NCBI GenBank assembly: GCA_944332505.1
Contig: CALVKC010000025.1
Coordinates: 1 to 13,101 of the forward strand
Length of the DNA stretch: 13,101 nucleotides
DNA from: an uncultured Bacilli bacterium
GTDB lineage: Bacteria; Bacillota_I; Bacilli_A; RF39; UBA660
Direction: 5' to 3'
A program made the translations under genes and the position numbers. Below, in pieces: positions 7,414 through 13,101 of this stretch; the stretch's first letter is position 1; every line of letters begins with the position of its first letter. The notes beneath the pieces are model-generated. The model searched no databases, was not told the origin of the DNA, and was given only the letters and a program-made list of their open reading frames with translations.

Positions 7414-9177
7414 ATGAAAAAGATAATTGAAAAACATGGGATGTTAAAATGCATTGGAGCTTTAATGGATTTAATAGGAATAATCCTACTTGCGGTATCT
7501 TATTTTGTAGATGCAACAACACCTGATATGGTTTTAAAAATTATAGGAATAGATTTTCTAATAATTGGTGTATACTTATTAATGGCAAAATCATTAAGAG
7601 AAAAACTAACAACACCAGCATTTATTGGATCGATCTTAGTAGCATTAAGTATAGCACTATTTGCTCCGATAAATTATGTTTTAGAAACTAATCCAAACAT
7701 GATTTTAAAAATTATATCATTTACAAGCTTTATTGTTGGTGGTTTAATGATATCAATTAATTCAGATGATCATCGTTTAACCAAATCAATATTTGTATTT
7801 ATCCTAGCAACAATACTATTTACTTGGGTAATTCCATATGGTCAATTCTCTGGTGGAGATTTTTATGATTATGGATTAGGAAGAGTAGGACTAGTAGATG
7901 TAAGTGTATCAATGTATAATGCTTTATATTATACAATGGACAAGATTATATTTTTAGTTATTGTAGCAGGAGTATATGGGGTATTAGCAAAAACTAGTGG
8001 CTATCAAAGATTAGTTACAGTAATTGCTGAAAAACTAAAAAAACATGTTGTTGTATTTTCAGTAATAGTATCAGTATTTTTATTTATCTTAACATCTTTG
8101 TTTTCACAAACATTTGTTGTTCTAGCATTTGTTCCATTTTTTATAAGTATATTATTAAAAATGAATTTAGACAAACTAACTACATTCATTATAACTTTTG
8201 GTTCAGTGTTAGTAGGTCTTTTAGGTGTAACTTATGGTAGTGAAGGAATTAGTTCATTTAACTACTACATAGGAAGTGATTTAACTGAAGGCTTAAATTA
8301 TCGTTATATAATTGCAGCAGTTACAGTAGTACTTTATAATTTCTTTATTTGCATGCGAGTTAAAAAAGTACTAAGTGAAACAAAGAAAAATACTAAAAAT
8401 AGTGTTATTGAAGATGATCCATTTGAAGTAGAAAGTAGCAAAAAGAAAAATGCTATTCCAGTAGCAATAATATTATTCTTAATGATGGTACTTATCATTT
8501 TAGGATATATTGATTGGGAAACAAATTTTGCAATAACTGCATTTAATGAATTCCACGAATGGCTAGTAGGTCTTGCACCAACAGAAGATTACTTTATTAT
8601 AAGTTACTTACTTGGTCAACAAGCAACAGCCTTAGGAAATCTAAAATATGTATTTATTTTGTGCAATGTATTTGTTTTAATGGCAATGCTTATAGCATTC
8701 TTATATCGCATGAAGGTTAATGAATTTATTCAAGCATTCTATGATGGTATTAAGAAAATGTTTAAACCAATATTATTATTTGTTGCATCATACATAGTAT
8801 TTGGAGTAATAGTAAGCATACCAATTACTTCAACAATATGTAATTGGGTATTCAATTTAGTTGAAGGATTTAATCCATTTGTTGTATCAGCATGTGCCTT
8901 TATCAATTCTATATTTAGTCAAGATTTAGGATACACAGGATATGCAGTTGGAAGTTTCTTAACAACAGTATATACTGATAACATGCAATTAGTAAATGCT
9001 ATATATACATCAATGTATGGACTTGTTCAATTATTTATGCCAACAAGTGCAATATTAATAATCGGTTTATCATTAATGGATATAGATTATAAATCATGGC
9101 TAAAATACATTTGGATATTTGTAGTAGGCATGTTAATTATTCTACTTGTTTTATTTACAGTAGTAAGTTATATGTAA
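7414..9177 (+). CDS. YfcC/DcuC-family transporter with duplicated N-terminal membrane module
   Basis: A 587-residue membrane protein. From about residue 120 onward it is a divergent paralogue of the preceding arcD product. DKIIFLVIVAGVYGVLAKTS matches DVAVFILILGGFLAIITKTG in position, GLVQLFMPTSAILIIGLSL matches GLVNLITPTCGAIMGGLAL near the C terminus, and both central cytoplasmic linkers carry EVESSK. The first 120 residues are extra. They hold about four membrane helices made of two tandem copies (13-60 and 70-117) that align without gaps. The Ser-Ser-Gly of the arcD product (LVPSSSG) is replaced by other residues (INSIFSQDLGY), so the substrate may differ. Amino-acid or carboxylate transport is a family inference. 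It has its own promoter and terminator, so it can be expressed apart from the arc genes. AAGGAGG precedes the ATG at good spacing. Confidence 0.88.
   Translation: MKKIIEKHGMLKCIGALMDLIGIILLAVSYFVDATTPDMVLKIIGIDFLIIGVYLLMAKSLREKLTTPAFIGSILVALSIALFAPINYVLETNPNMILKIISFTSFIVGGLMISINSDDHRLTKSIFVFILATILFTWVIPYGQFSGGDFYDYGLGRVGLVDVSVSMYNALYYTMDKIIFLVIVAGVYGVLAKTSGYQRLVTVIAEKLKKHVVVFSVIVSVFLFILTSLFSQTFVVLAFVPFFISILLKMNLDKLTTFIITFGSVLVGLLGVTYGSEGISSFNYYIGSDLTEGLNYRYIIAAVTVVLYNFFICMRVKKVLSETKKNTKNSVIEDDPFEVESSKKKNAIPVAIILFLMMVLIILGYIDWETNFAITAFNEFHEWLVGLAPTEDYFIISYLLGQQATALGNLKYVFILCNVFVLMAMLIAFLYRMKVNEFIQAFYDGIKKMFKPILLFVASYIVFGVIVSIPITSTICNWVFNLVEGFNPFVVSACAFINSIFSQDLGYTGYAVGSFLTTVYTDNMQLVNAIYTSMYGLVQLFMPTSAILIIGLSLMDIDYKSWLKYIWIFVVGMLIILLVLFTVVSYM
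7450..7764 (+). repeat. Intragenic tandem duplication in the transporter N-terminal module
   Basis: Codons 13-60 (7450-7593) and 70-117 (7621-7764) of the 7414 gene encode two 48-residue blocks that align without gaps at an offset of 57 residues. By my count 16 of 48 residues are identical. The best-kept part is TPDMVLKII against NPNMILKII. At DNA level 17 of 18 bases match between 7528-7545 and 7699-7716. Confidence 0.75.
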
Positions 9178-9202
9178 AAAAGGACTTAGGTTCTTTTTTT
9201 TT
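9177..9202 (+). terminator. Rho-independent terminator after the second YfcC-like gene
   Basis: AAAAAGGAC (9177-9185) pairs with GTTCTTTTT (9190-9198), with one G-U wobble and loop TTAG, and T runs to 9202. The stem begins at the last base of the stop codon. TTAGGT (9186-9191) could alternatively pair with ACCTAA (9203-9208). Confidence 0.8.
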
Positions 9203-9230
9203 ACCTAAAACATAAATTGTCATAATTAAT

Positions 9231-9240
9231 TGTATAAAAT
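9231..9240 (+). promoter_or_regulatory. Possible clpC promoter -10 region
   Basis: TGTATAAAAT (9231-9240) resembles a -10 with an upstream TG. TTGTCA (9217-9222) is a fair -35 hexamer, but only about 10 nt separate it from TATAAA, so the pairing is poor. If used, the transcript would start near 9245 and include the whole inverted repeat at 9262-9293. Confidence 0.4.
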
Positions 9241-9261
9241 TCATACTAGTCAACCATTATT

Positions 9262-9293
9262 AACATAGAATTAATTAGGGAGGATTCTATGTT
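9262..9293 (+). promoter_or_regulatory. Start-codon hairpin / inverted repeat of the clpC leader
   Basis: AACATAGAAT (9262-9271) is the exact reverse complement of ATTCTATGTT (9284-9293). The 12-nt loop holds the Shine-Dalgarno AGGGAGG (9277-9283), and the ATG (9289-9291) lies within the 3' arm. In RNA this AU-rich 10-bp stem would pair the start codon. In DNA it could be an operator. The pairing is seen directly, while any regulatory role is inference. Confidence 0.6.
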
Positions 9294-11391
9294 TGACAAA
9301 TATAGTTTAGAAATAAGCAACATCTTTAAAACTGCCGAAAAAGAGATGCTTAATTTAAATCATCCATATGTAGGTAGTGAACATTTATTATTAAGTTTAC
9401 TAAAAAATTCCCAAGAAATAAATAAAATAGCTAACAAGTATGATTTAACATATGCATCATTTAAAAATGAACTTATGTTAATAGTAGGAAGTGCCACTAA
9501 AAAAAGCACATATATTTTATACACCCCATTATTAAAAAGAATTATAAACTTAGCCATTGAAGAAGCAAGTGAAAAAAAAGAAGAATTAAGAGATTTTCAC
9601 TTATTAAAAGCCTTAATAGAAGAGGGCGAAGGAATAGCAATACGTATTTTATATAAAATGGATATCAATTTAGAAAAATTATATGATGAATTAAAGGATA
9701 ATGCCAAAAAAAGCAATAAAAAATTAGAGATATTAAGTATAGGGCGTAATTTAATGGAAATGACTAATATGAAAGAATTAGTTATTGGAAGGGACAAAGA
9801 AATATCTTTAATAATAGAAACATTAATTAGAAAAAACAAAAACAATCCTCTTTTAGTTGGTGATGCTGGAGTTGGTAAAACAGCAATAATTGAAGAATTA
9901 GTAAGAAGGATAAAGAGAAACGAAGTACCGACGATGTTACAAGACAAAAAAATAATAATGTTAGAAATGGGCTCTTTAGTTGCGGGGACAAAATATCGGG
10001 GAGAATTTGAAGAAAAATTAACTAAAATAATTAGAGAACTAGAAAACAATCCTGATATAATATTATTTATTGATGAAATACACACCATAGTTAATGCCGG
10101 AGGTGCTGAAGGAGCAATAAATGCTAGTGACATATTAAAACCATATTTAGCCAGAGGCAAAATAAAAATAATCGGGGCAACAACTACGAATGAATACAAC
10201 AAATTTATAATAAAAGACAAGGCATTAAACAGAAGATTTGAACTAATACGTGTACTTGAACCGACTACAGATGAAACAATTGAAATATTAAACAAGATAA
10301 AGAAAAATTATGAGGCACATTATAATATCAAAATAAGCAAAGAAAACATAAAAGATATAATATATTACACTAACAAATATGTAATAGAAAAGAAGAATCC
10401 TGATAAATCACTAGACATATTAGATTCAGTATGTGCAATGAAAGAAGTTAACAACTCATTAATTAGCAAAACAAATAAATTATTAAAAGAAAAAGACAAA
10501 TTAATAAAAGAAAAAGAAAACATGGTTAAATTAAATGATTTTAAAAAGGCATTAGTATTACACAACAAAGAATTAACAATTAATCAAAAACTAAAGGTAC
10601 TATCTAAGCAAACAAATAAAATAACAAAAAATGATATAATAAATTTATTACATCGCAAGTACAACATTCCGTTATTAAAAATAGATTATATAAAATTAGA
10701 AAAAGATTTAAATAAAGACATAATAGGTCAAGAAAGAGCCATTAAGAAGATAATAAATTCTTTAAAAAATAAATCTGATGATAAGCCAACATCTTTATTA
10801 TTAACGGGATCAACTGGGGTAGGTAAAACAGAAACAGTAAAGAAAATAAGTAAATATCTAAATATTAATTTATTAAAAATAGACATGAGTGAGTATACTA
10901 ATGAAGCATCCATAACTCGTTTGATTGGTTCATCCGCGGGTTACATTGGATATGATGATGGTGCAATATTTGACAAAATCAAACTAGAACCATTTACATG
11001 TATATTATTAGATGAAATAGAAAAGGCTAGTGCATCAGTTTTAAATTTATTTTTACAAATATTAGATGAAGGAATAATTACTAATGCTAAAGGTGAACAA
11101 ATAAATTTTAAAAACGCTTTAATATTTGCAACTAGTAATGTCAAAGGGAATAAAAAGATAGGATTTATGGAAAACAAAATAAATTATAGTGATGATTTTA
11201 GCAAAGAATTAATAGCAAGATTTACTGAAATAATAGAATACAAAGATATAACATTAGAAGATATAAACAAATATTTAGAAATAAACAAGATAAAAAATGT
11301 TGCAATAGAAAATTTTGATTATCATAAAAATGGTTTTAGGGGATTAGACAAATATATTTTAGAAGAAAGAAAGATAAAGATAAAAGAATAG
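9289..11391 (+). CDS. clpC: ClpC-like AAA+ protein unfoldase with shortened C-terminal end
   Basis: An ATP-driven hexameric unfoldase that feeds proteins to the ClpP protease. Domain order is a double Clp N domain (about 1-145), AAA1 with Walker A GDAGVGKT (191-198), pore loop KYRG (235-238), Walker B IDE (261-263) and Arg-Arg 315-316, a short coiled-coil middle domain (about 387-440), then AAA2 with Walker A GSTGVGKT (507-514), pore loop GYIGY (551-555) and Walker B Asp575-Glu576. IGF at 624-626 fits the ClpP-docking tripeptide and argues for ClpC over ClpB. Both ATPase sites look intact. At 700 residues it is about 110 shorter than usual ClpC. The stretch from IGF to Arg644 and the D2 small domain are cut down, though GFR (682-684) may serve as sensor 2. 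A terminator follows the stop within 7 nt, so this end looks genuine. No ctsR, mcsA or mcsB lies beside it. Confidence 0.92.
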   Translation: MFDKYSLEISNIFKTAEKEMLNLNHPYVGSEHLLLSLLKNSQEINKIANKYDLTYASFKNELMLIVGSATKKSTYILYTPLLKRIINLAIEEASEKKEELRDFHLLKALIEEGEGIAIRILYKMDINLEKLYDELKDNAKKSNKKLEILSIGRNLMEMTNMKELVIGRDKEISLIIETLIRKNKNNPLLVGDAGVGKTAIIEELVRRIKRNEVPTMLQDKKIIMLEMGSLVAGTKYRGEFEEKLTKIIRELENNPDIILFIDEIHTIVNAGGAEGAINASDILKPYLARGKIKIIGATTTNEYNKFIIKDKALNRRFELIRVLEPTTDETIEILNKIKKNYEAHYNIKISKENIKDIIYYTNKYVIEKKNPDKSLDILDSVCAMKEVNNSLISKTNKLLKEKDKLIKEKENMVKLNDFKKALVLHNKELTINQKLKVLSKQTNKITKNDIINLLHRKYNIPLLKIDYIKLEKDLNKDIIGQERAIKKIINSLKNKSDDKPTSLLLTGSTGVGKTETVKKISKYLNINLLKIDMSEYTNEASITRLIGSSAGYIGYDDGAIFDKIKLEPFTCILLDEIEKASASVLNLFLQILDEGIITNAKGEQINFKNALIFATSNVKGNKKIGFMENKINYSDDFSKELIARFTEIIEYKDITLEDINKYLEINKIKNVAIENFDYHKNGFRGLDKYILEERKIKIKE

Positions 11392-11397
11392 TAAATC

Positions 11398-11429
11398 AAA
11401 AAAAGCAAATTAAAAAATTTGTTTTTTTT
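11398..11429 (+). terminator. Rho-independent terminator after clpC
   Basis: AAAAAAAGCAAATT (11398-11411) pairs with AATTTGTTTTTTTT (11416-11429), 14 bp with one G-U wobble and a 4-nt A loop. The T tract forms the 3' arm. It begins 7 nt after the clpC stop. Confidence 0.85.
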
Positions 11430-11442
11430 AAAATAGTTATTG

Positions 11443-11471
11443 TTTAACTAAGAAAGTTATGATATTATAAT
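11443..11471 (+). promoter_or_regulatory. Promoter of the hypB-hypC unit
   Basis: TATAAT at 11466-11471 is a perfect -10. TTTAAC at 11443-11448 sits 17 nt upstream as a weak -35. The start would be near 11478, giving about 15 nt of leader before the ATG at 11493 with CAGGGGG as ribosome-binding site. Confidence 0.55.
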
Positions 11472-11492
11472 TTTATTTCAGGGGGAAATAAG

Positions 11493-12314
11493 ATGACAAT
11501 TAAAATTAATGAATTAATAAAAATAGGTACAAACATAAATAATTATTATGAAAGATTAATTGATTTAGAGATACTTAGACAAAGACGCAATAGTGAATTT
11601 TTAAGAACAATTAATAAGCTAAGAGAACAATTAGATCAAGAAAATGCATTAATAAATGAACTAATAAGTAATTTTAATTTAGAAAACATAATGCAAAGAA
11701 TAAAAGAATTAAAAGAAAAATTAGATATTTTTAGTCAAAGTATATTAGAAAGAATAGAAGTAAAAATTGCATTTTTAACAAATAAGGATAAAGAAAGTAA
11801 ATTAAATTATTTAGTAAAAAAAGATGTCTTTTTTATTTCTTTAGCAATACTTGATACAACAATAAGTAAACACCCTGAATTAGCAGATCAATTAATAACA
11901 TCTATGTATTACAGTTATTTTGAAACTAGTAGTGAAATTGAAGATGAATTATTAAGAAATCAATTTTTAGTAGTTAAAAGTCCCATAACAACACTTGGGG
12001 CACACATGGAGTTAGAAAACATAAGTACCGAAGAAAAAGATCAAATACTATTAGAAATGTTTAAAGAAGAATTAAAGATATTATTAATATATATAACTAA
12101 AAATGTAGATTTATATTTAATAGAATACAAAATAAGTATATTAAGGGCAATATTAGTAGTATCAGATAATGAAGAAACATTTATAAAATTACTAGAAGAA
12201 ATATTAAATGATAGCAATTATGAAAAAGCAAAAGAACTTATCAAAAGAATACTTGACAGCATTAATATTGATAAAGAAATTCCAATACGTATAAATATAA
12301 AGGTAGGAAGGTAA
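11493..12314 (+). CDS. Helical protein of unknown function (hypB)
   Basis: I do not recognise a named family for this 273-residue protein. It is predicted almost wholly helical, with a charged, coiled-coil-like N-terminal third (about residues 15-95, rich in Glu, Arg, Lys and Leu at heptad-like spacing). There is no signal peptide and no obvious membrane helix or enzyme motif. Residues 8-57 align without gaps to residues 16-65 of the protein at 1688 and 5-54 of the one at 12316. Near its C terminus ILRAILVVSDN resembles VLRAIYILASDD in the 12316 product. CAGGGGG lies upstream at good spacing. It sits between the clpC terminator and the next family member, one base before it, so the two form an operon. 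Any link to ClpC function is only positional. Confidence 0.82.
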   Translation: MTIKINELIKIGTNINNYYERLIDLEILRQRRNSEFLRTINKLREQLDQENALINELISNFNLENIMQRIKELKEKLDIFSQSILERIEVKIAFLTNKDKESKLNYLVKKDVFFISLAILDTTISKHPELADQLITSMYYSYFETSSEIEDELLRNQFLVVKSPITTLGAHMELENISTEEKDQILLEMFKEELKILLIYITKNVDLYLIEYKISILRAILVVSDNEETFIKLLEEILNDSNYEKAKELIKRILDSINIDKEIPIRINIKVGR

Positions 12315-12315
12315 A

Positions 12316-13101
12316 ATGGTAAATTCATTAATTGTTTTAGAACAAAATATCCAAATAGTATTTTTTAAATTAAGAGAACTAGAAAAAAACAATAAAAAAG
12401 ACTCTTTAGAATTTAATAGATTACTAAATACATTAAGTATTTTATTTGCAAGGGAAAAAAGTATATTAACTAGTTTAGATGACATTGAATTATTAGAATT
12501 AATTAATAAAATACTAGATATTAATAACTATATACCTTTAGGAATACAAATTACTGCTTATTCAAAATTGGCATCTAAAAAGATAGCAACAAGATTATCA
12601 AATCTTATTTTGCCAATGGTAAAAATGGATGATTATGAAAGCATGCTAACAGATTATTTAACAATAGATGAATTAATGCTGGCATTAAGCAACTGTCAAA
12701 AAGCTTCAATAGATTTAAAATATTACTTAGCATTTATAGTACCTCAAATAGGAAGTAATTTATTAGTAAATAAATTTTCTATATCAAGTGGTGCTTTTAT
12801 AATTAGTGATACAGTTAAAAAGTTTTATAATAAAGATGATAAAGAACACCAAGAATTTAAGGATCAAGTTATTAAAAAAAGATTTATAAGTTTATTACAT
12901 GATTTAATAAAACAATATAATGATGATTTAAAAAGCAATTTATATTTTGAATTATTAAAAGAAGTATTAAGAGCAATATATATATTAGCAAGTGATGATT
13001 TACAAATTGAATTAAGAGAAATATATTATCAAGAAATTGAAGCAAATGAAGAATTGAAAGAATATTTAGGTAATATATTTGAATATAGTTTAGAAAATAT
13101 T
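12316..13101 (+). CDS. Helical protein of unknown function (hypC), 3' partial
   Basis: The frame is open for 262 codons from ATG at 12316 to the window edge with no stop, so the C terminus is missing. The start begins MVNSLIVLEQ, with GGAAGG (12306-12311) as ribosome-binding site at suitable spacing, one base after the preceding stop codon. The product is helical, rich in Leu, Ile, Lys and Asn, with no catalytic motif, signal peptide or clear transmembrane segment. Residues 5-54 align without gaps to the N-terminal regions of the proteins at 1688 and 11493 (the common pattern includes L..LE, then EF/EY ten residues on, then Glu 14 residues later). The C-terminal half shares VLRAIYILASDD with the 11493 product. 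The low-complexity AT-rich coding still reads as one unbroken frame. Function is unknown. Confidence 0.82.
   Translation, partial: MVNSLIVLEQNIQIVFFKLRELEKNNKKDSLEFNRLLNTLSILFAREKSILTSLDDIELLELINKILDINNYIPLGIQITAYSKLASKKIATRLSNLILPMVKMDDYESMLTDYLTIDELMLALSNCQKASIDLKYYLAFIVPQIGSNLLVNKFSISSGAFIISDTVKKFYNKDDKEHQEFKDQVIKKRFISLLHDLIKQYNDDLKSNLYFELLKEVLRAIYILASDDLQIELREIYYQEIEANEELKEYLGNIFEYSLENI

Noticed and set aside
3927..9286. Identical 15-mer TAATTAGGGAGGATT before arcB (3927-3941) and clpC (9272-9286)
   Set aside because: It is centred on a strong Shine-Dalgarno in AT-rich sequence, and in the first case it also encodes the end of ArcA. Chance convergence is the simpler explanation.
9248..9297. 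CtsR-like half-sites AGTCAA (9248-9253) and TTTGAC (9292-9297) near clpC
   Set aside because: CtsR operators are tandem direct heptads. These are single, degenerate, oppositely oriented and 38 nt apart, one of them within the coding start.
840..12485. Open frames on the minus strand overlapping the genes (for example 9597-10295 and 5730-6230)
   Set aside because: They are complements of strongly conserved genes, have low-complexity composition, and lack ribosome-binding sites or recognisable motifs.
1..13101. Possible UGA reassignment, since none of the ten visible stops is TGA
   Set aside because: Tryptophan is written TGG in the genes read and no conserved protein needs TGA read as Trp. 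Zero of ten is unremarkable for so AT-rich a genome.

Overview
The window is a gene-dense, very AT-rich stretch of a low-GC Gram-positive-type chromosome. Every gene read here is on the + strand. Family content (class II LysRS, a complete arginine deiminase pathway, ClpC, a sortase-style C-terminal anchor) and base composition point to Firmicutes/Bacilli, possibly one of the reduced-genome gut lineages near Erysipelotrichales or Mollicutes. That placement is an inference. Tryptophan is TGG in the genes read and no TGA interrupts them, so the standard bacterial code fits. The ten visible stops are eight TAA and two TAG.

Layout: (1) 1-129, the last 42 codons of a surface protein with a C-terminal membrane anchor, followed by a terminator. 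(2) 196-2635, lysS and a helical protein of unknown function (hypA), apparently co-transcribed, with a terminator right after hypA. (3) 2702-7326, a tight arcA-arcB-arcC-arcD operon for fermenting arginine to ornithine, CO2 and NH3 with ATP gain. Its exchanger is of the DcuC/YfcC type. (4) 7414-9177, a separately promoted second YfcC-like transporter. It is a paralogue of the arcD product and carries an extra N-terminal four-helix module built from an internal duplication. (5) 9289-11391, a ClpC-like AAA+ unfoldase with a shortened C-terminal end. Its start codon lies inside a perfect 10-bp inverted repeat. (6) 11493-13101, two adjacent genes for helical proteins of unknown function (hypB, and hypC which runs off the window). 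These share an ungapped 50-residue N-terminal region with hypA.

The transcription units are separated by compact hairpin terminators. Several next promoters, of extended -10 type, sit within or just after the terminator tail and predict very short 5' leaders. The main points for follow-up are the clpC start-codon hairpin (thermosensor or operator candidate), the new three-member helical family around lysS and clpC, and the transporter with the duplicated N-terminal module. No gene-free stretch exceeds 300 bases. I saw no rRNA, tRNA, IS element, CRISPR array or known riboswitch.
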